From an uncultured Lachnospiraceae bacterium (GTDB lineage: Bacteria > Bacillota > Clostridia > Lachnospirales > Lachnospiraceae), in NCBI GenBank assembly GCA_949948715.1, contig CATLGW010000008.1, positions 1-64,000 on the forward strand: a stretch of DNA of 64,000 bases. The letters are read 5' to 3'. A program made the translations under genes and the position numbers. Positions 16,961 through 26,423 of the stretch are shown here, in pieces. A model generated the notes under the pieces. The model was not told the origin of the DNA and searched no databases. It worked only from the letters and a program-made list of their open reading frames with translations. How positions within the stretch are numbered: position 1 is the stretch's first letter; every line of letters begins with the position of its first letter.

Positions 16961-18466
16961 ATGTTTGCATGGGAATCGGGAAGGCCTGAGGATTACGGCA
17001 TCCCCGGGGATGCCGTAAAGCGGCTTGAGGATCTTATAGAGCGACGGAGGATACGCCTTCACGGGTATATGCTGACGGGAGGCCGCAGGATATTGTCCGA
17101 GAAATATTACGAGCCTTACGGACAGGGAGATTTACACAGGATGTATTCCATCACCAAGAGTTTTGTGGCAATGGGGGTGGGGCTGCTTCTCAAAAAGGGC
17201 CTGATTGGTCTGGATGATCGGATTTGCGATTATTTTCCGGAGAAGCTTCCGGCCCAGGGAGCTCATCCCTGGTGTGCGGATCTGACCATACGGGAAATGC
17301 TGGCTATGCGCACCTGCCATGCCAATACCACCTATAAAAATTCCGACTGTGACGACTGGACGGAGTCCTTTTTCCGGGTTCGGCCCACTCATGTGTCCGG
17401 CACGGTCTTTTCCTATGATACCTCCTCGGCCCATGTGCTGGGGGCCCTGGTGGAGAAGCTCACGGGGAGAAAGCTCTTGGACTTTCTGAGGGAGGAGGCC
17501 TTTCACAAGGTGGGATTTTCCGGGGAAGCCTATATTCTGGAGGATCCGTCTGGGGTTTCCCAGGGTGGCAGCGGCATGATGTGCACCCTGCGGGATGTGG
17601 CGGGAGTGGCCTATCTGTGCAACCGCTTCGGCGTGCTTGAGGGAGAGGAGCTGCTGCCCCGGGACTTTATGCGGGAGGCCGTCTGTGACCTGACTCCCAC
17701 GGATTTGCAGCCCACGCTGGACGAGCAGTGCGGGTACGGATACTTTTTCTGGATGCCCAGAACCCGAAAGGGGCAGCGGGGACCGGGGGAGGGTTTCGTG
17801 ATGTACGGTATGGGCGGACAGTTGGCGGTCTGCTTTCCCAGGCTTGACTTCTGTTATCTGACTATGGCCGACACCATCGGCAATCCCGCGGGGCTTCAGA
17901 TACTCTATGATTGCTTTTATGAGACGGTCTACCCTTATCTAAGGGAGCGCAGGGAGGACAATCCCGCCGCCTTTGAGGACGGTACGGGATTAAGCGCCGG
18001 CGGGGCTGACCCGGGAGCTGCCGGGCCTGATTGTCACAGGGGCAGAGAAGATTATCGTTTTTACGACAATGCCCAGGGCTGGCAGGAGCTTTCACTGAAT
18101 TTTGAGAAGGCCGCCGGAGACAAAGTTTCGGAGGGGATTCTGTCCGTGAATCTGCGCTATGTCAGGAAGGGTGGCGAGACGGTGGAATTAGCGCTTTCCT
18201 TTGCCCTGGGAGCCTGGCGGAGGGCTGACAATCTCCTGGCGGGGTATCGCTGCGAGTGTCGGGCCGACTGGAAGCAGGGTCATTTGATACTGCAGTGTTA
18301 TCTGACGGATCAGGAACACGGCCATTTCTGCATGGATATAGCCTGGAAGGGAGAGAATCTCTGCAGCGTCCGCATGAACTGTACCAACGAGATTTGCCTC
18401 ACGGGGCTCAGGGGCTTCGCCTCCGCCCGGATGAAGGATGAAGAAGGGAGCATAAATCATGAATAA
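16961..18466 (+). CDS. Serine hydrolase of the beta-lactamase/penicillin-binding fold
   Basis: A 501-residue class-C-type serine hydrolase without signal peptide. The nucleophile motif SxxK is seen as SITK in [18 protein letters not shown]. The tyrosine motif region is [20 protein letters not shown], and a C-terminal active-site edge reads [12 protein letters not shown]. This family covers esterases, 6-aminohexanoate-oligomer hydrolases and related amidases, so the substrate is open. A GTG at 16952 and an ATG at 16961 compete; I prefer the ATG because CAGGGTGA fits a ribosome site for it. Its 3' end overlaps gltX by 8 bp. The consensus promoter at 16832 drives it. Confidence 0.82.
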   Translation: MFAWESGRPEDYGIPGDAVKRLEDLIERRRIRLHGYMLTGGRRILSEKYYEPYGQGDLHRMYSITKSFVAMGVGLLLKKGLIGLDDRICDYFPEKLPAQGAHPWCADLTIREMLAMRTCHANTTYKNSDCDDWTESFFRVRPTHVSGTVFSYDTSSAHVLGALVEKLTGRKLLDFLREEAFHKVGFSGEAYILEDPSGVSQGGSGMMCTLRDVAGVAYLCNRFGVLEGEELLPRDFMREAVCDLTPTDLQPTLDEQCGYGYFFWMPRTRKGQRGPGEGFVMYGMGGQLAVCFPRLDFCYLTMADTIGNPAGLQILYDCFYETVYPYLRERREDNPAAFEDGTGLSAGGADPGAAGPDCHRGREDYRFYDNAQGWQELSLNFEKAAGDKVSEGILSVNLRYVRKGGETVELALSFALGAWRRADNLLAGYRCECRADWKQGHLILQCYLTDQEHGHFCMDIAWKGENLCSVRMNCTNEICLTGLRGFASARMKDEEGSINHE

Positions 18467-19916
18467 AATCAGAACCAGATACGCGCCCAGTCCCACGGGA
18501 AAAATGCATGTGGGAAATCTGCGCTCCGCCTTATATGAATTTCTCATCGCCAAGCATGAGGGTGGAGATTTCATGCTGCGCATTGAGGATACCGACCAGG
18601 AGAGATTTGTGGAGGGAGCCACGGAGATTATCTACCGCACCCTGGAGCAGGCCGGCTTACGGCATGATGAGGGGCCTGACAGAGACGGAGGGTACGGCCC
18701 CTATGTTCAGAGTGAGCGCATGAAGACCGGTATTTATATGAAATATGCGAAGGAGCTGATCGAGAAGGGTGAGGCCTATTACTGTTTTTGTGACAGAGAG
18801 CGGTTGGCCTCCTTAAAGACTGAGGTGATGGACGGCAAGGAGATCTCGGTCTATGACAAGCACTGTCTGTCCCTGTCAGGAGAGGAGGTTGCGGCCAATC
18901 TGGCGGCGGGTAAGCCCTATGTCATCCGCCAGAATATCCCCAACGAGGGCACCACCACCTTTCACGACGAGCTCTATGGGGATATCACGGTGGAGAATTC
19001 CGAGCTGGACGATATGATTTTGATCAAATCCGACGGCTATCCCACTTACAATTTTGCCAATGTGGTGGACGACCATACCATGAATATCACCCATGTGGTG
19101 CGTGGGAACGAGTATCTTTCCTCCTCGCCCAAGTATGTGAGACTCTACGATGCCTTTGGCTGGCAGGTTCCGGTCTACATTCATCTGCCCCTGATCACGG
19201 ACGAAAATCACAAGAAGCTCTCCAAGAGAAGCGGCCACGCCTCCTTTGAGGATTTGATGGAGCAGGGCTTTTTAAAGGAGGCGGTGATCAATTATGTGGC
19301 GCTTTTGGGCTGGAGTCCGGAGGACAATCAGGAGATTTTTTCTCTGGAGGAATTGATTGAGAAATTTGACTATCACCGAATCAGCAAGTCTCCGGCGGTA
19401 TTTGACATTGTAAAGCTGCGCTGGATGAACGGGGAATACCTGAAGGCTATGGATTTCGACGTCTTCTATGAGATGGCAAAGCCCTGGCTTGAGAGAGCGC
19501 TGCCCCATGGACTTGACCTGAGAAGGATTGCGGAGATGGTAAAGACCCGCATAGAGGTGTTTCCGGATATTGGGGGACAGGTGGACTTTTTCGGAAAGCT
19601 CCCTGAGTACGACGTGTCCATGTACACCCATAAGAAGATGAAGACCACGGGGGAGACCTCCCTGGAGGTGCTTAAGGATGTGCTGCCCCTTCTGGAGGCC
19701 CAGGAGGATTTCGGAAACGACGCTCTGTACCGGACTCTGCTGCAGTATGGGGAGGAAAAGGGCTACAAGACCGGATTTGTGATGTGGCCCATCCGCACGG
19801 CAGTGTCGGGAAAACAGATGACTCCTGCGGGCGCCACCGAGATCATGGAGGTGCTGGGTAAAGAGGAAGCCTTGAGAAGAATCCGGGCCGGGATCGAGAA
19901 GCTGCAGGCTGCGTGA
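18459..19916 (+). CDS. gltX: Glutamate--tRNA ligase
   Basis: A 485-residue class I aminoacyl-tRNA synthetase that charges tRNA-Glu (and perhaps tRNA-Gln if the cell uses the amidotransferase route). The opening motif reads [20 protein letters not shown], where HVGN stands for [16 protein letters not shown] follows, and the KMSKS loop is [13 protein letters not shown]-terminal anticodon-binding domain completes the normal length. The ATG at 18459 lies inside the end of the serine hydrolase gene (8-bp overlap), so the two are co-transcribed. No T-box leader is visible. Confidence 0.97.
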   Translation: MNKIRTRYAPSPTGKMHVGNLRSALYEFLIAKHEGGDFMLRIEDTDQERFVEGATEIIYRTLEQAGLRHDEGPDRDGGYGPYVQSERMKTGIYMKYAKELIEKGEAYYCFCDRERLASLKTEVMDGKEISVYDKHCLSLSGEEVAANLAAGKPYVIRQNIPNEGTTTFHDELYGDITVENSELDDMILIKSDGYPTYNFANVVDDHTMNITHVVRGNEYLSSSPKYVRLYDAFGWQVPVYIHLPLITDENHKKLSKRSGHASFEDLMEQGFLKEAVINYVALLGWSPEDNQEIFSLEELIEKFDYHRISKSPAVFDIVKLRWMNGEYLKAMDFDVFYEMAKPWLERALPHGLDLRRIAEMVKTRIEVFPDIGGQVDFFGKLPEYDVSMYTHKKMKTTGETSLEVLKDVLPLLEAQEDFGNDALYRTLLQYGEEKGYKTGFVMWPIRTAVSGKQMTPAGATEIMEVLGKEEALRRIRAGIEKLQAA

Positions 19917-19979
19917 GAAGATTTGAGTTTCCGTAAAGCGCAATCTTGTAGGGCGGGGTAAATCGACAGGGAGGAGAAA

Positions 19980-21479
19980 ATGTCCAAGGGTAGAAAAATA
20001 GCCATGGGAATCAGCGGCGGACTGGCGCTTTTGTTTCTGGGGGCCGGCGTTATATCGCTGCTGTACTGTCTCTATCATGTGGAACAGAAGTGTCAGCGCA
20101 TGACGGTGGAATTGGGGGAGGAGATCAGCGGGGATATCCATGACTATCTGGAGGGTTATGACTTTGCCCTGAACAGGGCACAGCTTGACACAGAGGGCGT
20201 GGACACTGCCAGGGTGGGCGAATATCAGGCGGTCGTAAGCCTGCCCGGAGAACGGTTCCTCTATCAGGTTTCGGTGGTGGACACCACGGCTCCCGAGATA
20301 CAAACCAAGGTACAGGCCAGGTGCTTTTCCACGGAGGAGACCTACGGTTTGGAGGATTTCGTGAAAAGCGCCTGGGATCTCTCCGGGGAGGTATCTCTCT
20401 ATATGATGGACGAGGACGGCAGGACAGAGCAGCTTTCCTTTCCGGAGGCCGGGATATACAGGGTAACGGTTTATGGGGAGGACGTTTTCGGGAACGTAGG
20501 GGAGGCTTCCGTCTCGGTCATGGTGGACGAGCCCCCCAAACTGGTTGGAATCCACGACAGATATATCGAGGTCGGGGAACACCTGGACCTTCGGAAGTAC
20601 ATATTTGCGCTGGACAATTTGGACGGGGTCATCACGGAGCGGATTAAGGTGTGGGAGGGCGGATTTGACCCCAATATTCCCGGTGCCTATGAGATCGGCT
20701 ATTCGGTCACGGACTCAAACGGACTCACGGACCGGGCGGTTCTGACCGTCTATGTAGGTATGGAGAACGACGGGGAGGATATCCTTTTATCCCGGGAGGA
20801 TATGCAGCTTTTATGCGACGGGGGATATTTTACCTATGAGCCCCTTCGGACGAAGGATTACGACGCGGCCCTGGATCTGGTGGCGCCGGCTCTGGTGAAT
20901 CTGAAGAACAGAAAGGGTTCCGGAAGCGGGTTTATCTACAGGATTACACCTGAAAACGTCTATTTTTTGTCGGTGGGCCATGCCCTGGAGGTGGTGTCAC
21001 AGAATTCGGTGGTCCATTTTTACAACGGCACTGAAATCCGGCAGAGCTACGACTATGAGGAATTGTCGGAGGAAAATGAGATCGCCATCTTTTCCCTTCC
21101 CACGGATGAAATCCCGCTGGACACGCTGTTGGAGCTTAAGGAGATACATGTGGAGGAAGGGGTGTACGACAGCCTTTCGGTGGGGGATACGCTGATCGCC
21201 TATTCCATCTATTGGAGCGGAGAGAAACCGGTTATACGGGATCTGTGTCTGACGGACAAGCAGCGGTATTTCACATCTCACGGGCACAACTGCCTGGAGA
21301 CGGATTGGAATTTCATACCGGGCATGAGCGGCACGGCGGTGGTGGACTGCAGGGGAAATCTGGTGGGGATTGCCCAGGGTGGTCTGGTGGACGAGAAGAA
21401 TCAGAGCAACAGCCGCGGTTACAGCTTAAGAATCGATGAGGTGGAGAGTCTGTATGAGCGGTACAGAAAGGGGAGGTGA
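19980..21479 (+). CDS. Membrane-anchored protein with Ig-like domains and a trypsin-like protease fold
   Basis: A 499-residue protein with one N-terminal membrane helix (about 11-32) and a long outside part. Residues about 45-255 look like Ig-like/DUF5011 modules (VVDTTAPEI, PPKLVGIHDRYIEVGEHLDL, GYSVTDSNGLTDRAVLTVYV). From about 300 there is a chymotrypsin-like domain: GSGSGFIY, the His motif LSVGHALE and the Ser motif IPGMSGTAVVD. At the acidic position the text reads EENEIAIFSLP, so Glu replaces the usual Asp. It may be an active or weakened surface protease. GTG of the next gene overlaps its stop. ATG 19980 has AGGGAGGAGAAA upstream. Confidence 0.65.
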   Translation: MSKGRKIAMGISGGLALLFLGAGVISLLYCLYHVEQKCQRMTVELGEEISGDIHDYLEGYDFALNRAQLDTEGVDTARVGEYQAVVSLPGERFLYQVSVVDTTAPEIQTKVQARCFSTEETYGLEDFVKSAWDLSGEVSLYMMDEDGRTEQLSFPEAGIYRVTVYGEDVFGNVGEASVSVMVDEPPKLVGIHDRYIEVGEHLDLRKYIFALDNLDGVITERIKVWEGGFDPNIPGAYEIGYSVTDSNGLTDRAVLTVYVGMENDGEDILLSREDMQLLCDGGYFTYEPLRTKDYDAALDLVAPALVNLKNRKGSGSGFIYRITPENVYFLSVGHALEVVSQNSVVHFYNGTEIRQSYDYEELSEENEIAIFSLPTDEIPLDTLLELKEIHVEEGVYDSLSVGDTLIAYSIYWSGEKPVIRDLCLTDKQRYFTSHGHNCLETDWNFIPGMSGTAVVDCRGNLVGIAQGGLVDEKNQSNSRGYSLRIDEVESLYERYRKGR

Positions 21480-23506
21480 CGTTTATAGAAGCAAACGAGG
21501 CGCAGCGCGCCGCCATCACGCACAGAGAGGGGGCCTGCCTGGTGCTGGCCGGTCCCGGGAGCGGTAAAACTTTTGTCATTACACGGCGGATTGAATTTCT
21601 CCTGCGGGAGTGCGGCGTGCCGCCGGAGCGCATTCTGGTGGTCACCTTCACCAGGGAGGCGGCTCTGTCCATGCAGAGACGTTTTCAGAAGCAGTCGGGA
21701 AATCAGATCTATCCGGTTCCCTTCGGAACCTTTCATTCCATATTCTATCACATCTTGAGAGAATCCCACAGTTTAAACACATACAGGCTTGCCGCGGAGA
21801 GCCAGAGGCGGGAGATGGCGTTGTCTGTCTTAAACCGACTTTTTTCAAGGGAGGGCGTCGGCAGAGAACAGACACCCACGGCGGAGGACGCAGCCCTTTT
21901 CCTATCGGCGGTAGGTTTCTGTAAGAATACCGGGGAGAGGGAGGCGGCTGAGGGCTTGCTGCCCAGAGAGTGGCGTACCGGATTTTGGGAGGGAGCGCGG
22001 GGGTACGAGGAGGAAAAGAAGCGGCGGGGCTTATTGGATTTTGACGATATGGTCTGTCAGTGCAAAGAGCTCCTCAGAGATGACGCAAAGGTGAGAGCCC
22101 ATTGGCAGAGCCGCTTTTCCCATATTCTGATGGATGAATTCCAGGATATCAACCCTGTCCAGTATGAGACGGTAAAGCTTCTTTCGGGAAAGAGTACCCG
22201 GCTTTTTGCTGTGGGGGACGACGATCAGGCAATCTACGGTTTTCGCGGCTCCAGCCCTGCCTGTCTCAGAAAATTTGCGGAAGAATTTGAGGCCAGGCAG
22301 ATTTATCTGACGGTGAATTACAGAAGCTTGGGGGAGATTGTGGAGGCCTCCCGTTTAATGATTTCAGAAAACAAAGAGCGGTTTTCCAAAAACCTGACGG
22401 CGGCCAGGGAGCGCTGCGGACAGGAGACCGCCCCGGTGAGGCTTTCCGCCTTTCCTGGCAGGGAAGAGCAGTATGATTATCTGGTCCAGGCCCTGGAACG
22501 GGAGCTTTCCCGGGAGGATGGGGAGAACGGCTCTCTGGCGGTTCTGTTTCGCACCAATTCCTATATGCAGGGATTTGCCACCCTGCTGGAGAGACGGGGA
22601 GTGCCCTATCACATGAAGGAGCGGGTGAGCAGTATTTACGGACACTTTGTGGTGCGGGATGTGTTTGCCTATCTGCGGCTTTCGGAGGGTCCCCCTGAGA
22701 GGGAGACCCTTCTTCGGATATTGAACAGGCCCCTGCGCTATCTGAACCGGGAGGCTCTGGGGAAAGGAGCGGGAGATTTGTTTCAAAATATGCGAAGCTT
22801 TTATGGGGGGCAGCCGCGGCTTGCCTACGGGGAGGAGAGGCTTGCGGCCGTTGACAGGCTGGAGCGGGAGCTTAGCGGGCTTCGTGGGCTTTCCCTGTAC
22901 CTGAAGGTGCAGTATATCCTGAAGGGGATAGGATATGAGAACTATCTGAGGGAGCGGGCGGGAACGGGAAAGGAGAAGCTTCAGGAGTGGCAGGAGGTTT
23001 GTGAGTGGCTCAAGGGGGAGGCGGCGCAATATGAAGGGCTTAAAGAGTGGCTGGAAGCCAAGACCGCCTATGAGGAGAGGCTTGGGAGGTCGGAGAGAGA
23101 GAAGAACACAGGGGAAGGGGCCCTGGGGGTGCAGCTAATGACCGCCCATGGTTCCAAGGGATTGGAGTTTGACCGGGTGTGGATCCCCGACTGCAATGAG
23201 AATGTGTTCCCCCACGGCAGAATGACGCAAGAGGCTGTCTGCGAGGAGGAGAGAAGAATTTTCTATGTGGCCATGACAAGGGCGAAAAAGAGCCTGGAGC
23301 TGCTGTACCTCACCGGCACAAAGGAACGCCCCAGGCTTCCGTCCCGATTTCTCAATCCCCTTTTTTCCTCCGGGAAGAGGGAGGCCGAAAAAAACGTCTG
23401 CTACTCCGGGGAATCTCCGCCGGACAGCTCGTCGAATTCACAGTTGTCCAGAAATTCGTCAAACGCTTCCGCCGCCCGCTCGTACTCGTCGTCATCATCG
23501 ATATAG
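21476..23506 (+). CDS. UvrD/Rep/PcrA-type ATP-dependent 3'-5' DNA helicase
   Basis: A 676-residue superfamily 1 helicase. Motifs in order: Walker A AGPGSGKTFVITRR, Ia VTFTREAA, II MDEFQDIN, III VGDDDQAIYGFRGSS, IV LTVNYRS, V LMTAHGSKGLEFDRVWIPD, VI RRIFYVAMTRAKKS. It would unwind DNA in repair or replication restart. The start is GTG in a GTGA overlap with the previous stop, with AAAGGGG upstream. The last ~35 residues (low-complexity, Ser-rich) are encoded antisense to the DUF1292 gene, so the true domain ends near LPSRFLNPLF. It is somewhat shorter than typical PcrA (about 720-750). Confidence 0.92.
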   Translation: MTFIEANEAQRAAITHREGACLVLAGPGSGKTFVITRRIEFLLRECGVPPERILVVTFTREAALSMQRRFQKQSGNQIYPVPFGTFHSIFYHILRESHSLNTYRLAAESQRREMALSVLNRLFSREGVGREQTPTAEDAALFLSAVGFCKNTGEREAAEGLLPREWRTGFWEGARGYEEEKKRRGLLDFDDMVCQCKELLRDDAKVRAHWQSRFSHILMDEFQDINPVQYETVKLLSGKSTRLFAVGDDDQAIYGFRGSSPACLRKFAEEFEARQIYLTVNYRSLGEIVEASRLMISENKERFSKNLTAARERCGQETAPVRLSAFPGREEQYDYLVQALERELSREDGENGSLAVLFRTNSYMQGFATLLERRGVPYHMKERVSSIYGHFVVRDVFAYLRLSEGPPERETLLRILNRPLRYLNREALGKGAGDLFQNMRSFYGGQPRLAYGEERLAAVDRLERELSGLRGLSLYLKVQYILKGIGYENYLRERAGTGKEKLQEWQEVCEWLKGEAAQYEGLKEWLEAKTAYEERLGRSEREKNTGEGALGVQLMTAHGSKGLEFDRVWIPDCNENVFPHGRMTQEAVCEEERRIFYVAMTRAKKSLELLYLTGTKERPRLPSRFLNPLFSSGKREAEKNVCYSGESPPDSSSNSQLSRNSSNASAARSYSSSSSI

Positions 23507-23730
23507 TCAAGCTGGGGTTCCTCGTTGGGATCATCGGGATTTTCACTGTAGCGGTAAATCCATACCTCACCCTCGTCGCTGACGCTGTTTTCCTCCTGGG
23601 GAAGCAGCACAATATAGTCCCTGCCGTCCACGGGAAGAATGGTCACCACCTGGCAGCTCACCTTAGAGCCGTCCTCCAGTTCCAGGTCCACCGTCATTTC
23701 CTCGTCTTCATAATTCTTTTCTTTTGCCAT
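23401..23730 (-). CDS. DUF1292 (YrzB-like) acidic protein
   Basis: A 109-residue, strongly acidic protein. The DUF1292 core is seen as MTVDLELEDGSKVSCQVVTI followed by DYIVLLPQEEN and VWIYRYSE, then an Asp/Glu-rich tail. The function of the family is unknown; members often sit near the ruvX/mreB or RNA-processing genes of Firmicutes. The ATG is preceded by AAAGGAG. Its last ~106 bp are antisense to the end of the helicase gene, with no terminator between. It has its own promoter at 23767-23795. Confidence 0.88.
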   Translation of the reverse strand: MAKEKNYEDEEMTVDLELEDGSKVSCQVVTILPVDGRDYIVLLPQEENSVSDEGEVWIYRYSENPDDPNEEPQLDYIDDDDEYERAAEAFDEFLDNCEFDELSGGDSPE

Positions 23731-23766
23731 AATTCTGCGCTCCTTTACTATTTATCTGCTGTTTTC

Positions 23767-23795
23767 AGTATAATAGCTTGTGGTTTTTTTGGCAA
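23767..23795 (-). promoter_or_regulatory. Promoter of the DUF1292 gene
   Basis: On the minus strand TTGCCA (23795-23790), 17 bases, TATACT (23772-23767), about 35 bp before the ATG. It overlaps a divergent promoter for the gene at 23866. Confidence 0.65.
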
Positions 23796-23806
23796 TAGGT
23801 TATAAT
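23778..23806 (+). promoter_or_regulatory. Promoter of the GH13-like gene
   Basis: TTGTGG (23778-23783), 17 bases, TATAAT (23801-23806). The text TTGGCAATAGGTTATAATAAA around the -10 is nearly repeated at 7829-7849 (TTGGCAATAAGGTATAATAAA), before the terminator that precedes the GH2-like gene. Confidence 0.6.
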
Positions 23807-23865
23807 AAAACTAATATTGCTTGATGTGTGGGATAATACGCTGGATGGATGAGACGGAGGTTGTG

Positions 23866-25815
23866 ATGACGGGATACGAAATGCAGATTAGGCCATATCC
23901 TCTAGGGGCGCACTGTGAGGCGGATTATATACAGTTTGTGTTTGTTTCCAAGCAGGAAGACTGCGGAATTATTATTTACAACAGAGATTCCGGAAGGAGG
24001 ATGAAAAAGATTCCCTTTACTCCCAGGGAGCGGATCGGGAATGTGTATTTCAAGAATCTGACCGGAATGGATCCCACCCGGATCGCCTATCAGTTTTATG
24101 AGGGGGACCGCGTAGTCCCGGACAAGAGGGCACGTATGTTTGTCGGCGGCCATACCTACGGGAAGGAGCGGGCCGACGAGGATTTGAAGGCGGGTTTTCT
24201 GGTCTGTGATTTTGACTGGGCGGGCGATGAGAGGCCGCGCATTCCTTATGAGGACTGCATTTGCTACTGTATGCATGTGAGGGGATTTACCAGGCACAGC
24301 TCCTCCGGGGTGACAAACAGGGGCACCTTTCGGGGAATGACGGAAAAGATACCTTATCTGAAGGACATCGGCATTACCACGGTGGAGTTGCAGCCGGTCT
24401 ATGAGTTTATGGAGATTCCCACCGAGGCCGAGCGCAGAGAGCTTTTGCCCAGAGGGGAGATTTCAAGAGAGGAGCTGGATCAGATCATCCCTCCCAAGCT
24501 GAACTACTGGGGCTATAAGCAGGGGTATTACTATGTGCCCAAGGCTGCCTATGCGGCGGGGAAGGACGCCTCTTTGGAATTTAAGGAAATGGTGAGGGAA
24601 TTCCACAGAAACGGCATGGAGGTGGTGCTGCAGTTCTATTTCCCAAACGGCGTAAAGGAGCGGGAGATCTCGGAGATTCTGCACTTTTGGGTGCTGGAGT
24701 ACCATGTGGACGGCTTTCACCTCATGGGGGAGCGGATTCCCGCCACCTTGATTGCCCGGGATGATCTTCTGACGGATACAAAGCTCTGGTATTATTATTT
24801 TGACACGGGGGCAGTCTACGAGAGGCAGGAATACCCTCCTTACCGAAATCTGGCGGCCTACGGCGATGAGTGTATGTGCGTCCTTCGGAAATATTTAAAG
24901 GGCGATGAGAATATGCTGCAGTCCGTTCTGTACCAGATGCGCCATATGCCGGAGAAGGAGGCCTGCATCCATTACCTGACCAATTATTACGGTTTGACAC
25001 TGGCGGATCTGGTTTCCTATGACCGAAAGCACAATGAGGACAACGGGGAGGACAACAGGGACGGCAATTCGGCAAACTATAGCTGGAACTGCGGCGAGGA
25101 AGGCAGAAGCCGAAGGAAAAAAATACAGAGGCTGCGCAGACAGCAGATGAAGAATGCCATGTGTCTGCTCTTGATGGGACAGGCCACGCCTCTCATTTTC
25201 ATGGGGGATGAGTTTGGAAATTCTCAGCGGGGCAACAATAATCCTTACTGCCAGGACAATGGGGTGACCTGGCTTGACTGGCGGGATTTGGAGCGGAACA
25301 GAGATATCCATGAATTTTGGAAGAATCTGGTGGAGCTCAGAAAGCGGCATCCCATTCTGCATCGGCCCAGGGAGCTTCGGCTGATGGACTCTCTCTCCTG
25401 CGGTTACCCGGATTTATCCTACCACGGGCAAAACGCCTGGAGACCCCAGCTTGAGAGCTACAACCGACATGTGGGAATTATGTACTGCGGGAAATATGCC
25501 GTGGGCGCGGACGGAAGAGAGGACGATTTCTTTTATCTGGCCATGAATATGCACTGGGAACCCCAGTGGCTGGGTATGCCCAAGCTGCCCAGGGGATTTC
25601 GGTGGAAGCTTGTGATGGACACGGAGGAGCCAAGGCAGGGCGAAGAGGGAAAGATTTCGGAGGATCAGGAGGGGGAGGGCCCGTTGGGGGAGACGATGCA
25701 GCTCATCCCGCCGCGCACGATTAAGCTGTTTATGAGTGTTCCCGCGGAGGCCGAAAACGTGGGAAGGAAGCGGAAAACGGGCGGGATCCGGGGGAGGAAC
25801 GGCAGGTCAAATTGA
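23866..25815 (+). CDS. Isoamylase/GlgX-like GH13 protein lacking the catalytic residues
   Basis: A 649-residue protein with the layout of glycogen-debranching enzymes: an N-terminal beta domain, a TIM barrel and a C-terminal beta domain. Clear GlgX-type motifs remain (YWGYKQGYYYVPKAAYA, SYDRKHNEDNGEDNRDG, NYSWNCGEEG, MGDEFGNSQRGNNNPYCQD). All three catalytic carboxylates are replaced. The nucleophile segment DGFRFD reads DGFHLM (Met287), the acid segment LIAEPWD reads LWYYYFD (Tyr310), and CHDG reads NYYG (Tyr375). It is probably a non-catalytic glucan-binding or regulatory protein. ATG 23866 has GGAGG five bases upstream. Its TGA overlaps the next ATG. Confidence 0.85.
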   Translation: MTGYEMQIRPYPLGAHCEADYIQFVFVSKQEDCGIIIYNRDSGRRMKKIPFTPRERIGNVYFKNLTGMDPTRIAYQFYEGDRVVPDKRARMFVGGHTYGKERADEDLKAGFLVCDFDWAGDERPRIPYEDCICYCMHVRGFTRHSSSGVTNRGTFRGMTEKIPYLKDIGITTVELQPVYEFMEIPTEAERRELLPRGEISREELDQIIPPKLNYWGYKQGYYYVPKAAYAAGKDASLEFKEMVREFHRNGMEVVLQFYFPNGVKEREISEILHFWVLEYHVDGFHLMGERIPATLIARDDLLTDTKLWYYYFDTGAVYERQEYPPYRNLAAYGDECMCVLRKYLKGDENMLQSVLYQMRHMPEKEACIHYLTNYYGLTLADLVSYDRKHNEDNGEDNRDGNSANYSWNCGEEGRSRRKKIQRLRRQQMKNAMCLLLMGQATPLIFMGDEFGNSQRGNNNPYCQDNGVTWLDWRDLERNRDIHEFWKNLVELRKRHPILHRPRELRLMDSLSCGYPDLSYHGQNAWRPQLESYNRHVGIMYCGKYAVGADGREDDFFYLAMNMHWEPQWLGMPKLPRGFRWKLVMDTEEPRQGEEGKISEDQEGEGPLGETMQLIPPRTIKLFMSVPAEAENVGRKRKTGGIRGRNGRSN

Positions 25816-26357
25816 TGGTAAAAGCTTGGAAGCATTTTAAGACAATTACACACCATAAATATCTGGTAGCCAGAGGATGTTTTAAGGTGGGGCTGTACTG
25901 GCAGGGTCTGATCCATGATCTGTCCAAGTACAGTCCCGCGGAGTTTTTGGTGGGCGCCCGCTATTTTCAGGGAAACAGAAGTCCCAATAATGCCGAGCGG
26001 GAGCTTCGGGGGTATTCTTCCGCATGGCTGCATCACAAGGGCAGAAATAGGCATCACTATGAGTACTGGATCGACTACAGCCAGAAGGCCATACCCGGAG
26101 GGATGGCTCCGGTTCCCATGCCGGACCGCTATATTGCGGAGATGATTATGGACCGCATTGCGGCCGGAAAGATTTATAAGGGAAAGGAGTACTGTGACGA
26201 GGATCCCCTGCGCTATTTCAAGCAGGGAGCGGAGTCTCCTCTGCTTCATGAGTATACCAGGAGGAAGCTTGGTCATTATCTGCAGATGCTGGCCGACAGG
26301 GGCGAGGAGGAGACGTTTCGTCACATCCGCAGAGAGCTGGTGAAGAAAAGGAAATAG
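25815..26357 (+). CDS. DUF5662 family protein
   Basis: A 180-residue protein of unknown function, recognised by YLVARGCFKVGLYWQGLIHD, LSKYSPAEF and WLHHKGRNRHHYEYW. The many paired histidines plus LIHDLSK recall HD-type metal sites, so metal binding or a phosphohydrolase role can be imagined but is not shown. It starts in a TGATG overlap with the GH13-like gene, which argues for coupled translation. Comparable proteins are common in Lachnospiraceae. Confidence 0.75.
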   Translation: MVKAWKHFKTITHHKYLVARGCFKVGLYWQGLIHDLSKYSPAEFLVGARYFQGNRSPNNAERELRGYSSAWLHHKGRNRHHYEYWIDYSQKAIPGGMAPVPMPDRYIAEMIMDRIAAGKIYKGKEYCDEDPLRYFKQGAESPLLHEYTRRKLGHYLQMLADRGEEETFRHIRRELVKKRK

Positions 26358-26423
26358 GACTTGCAACTGCCGCATACAGACAGAATAAGATACAGTAAAT
26401 AAGAAAAATGAGGACACTGGGCA

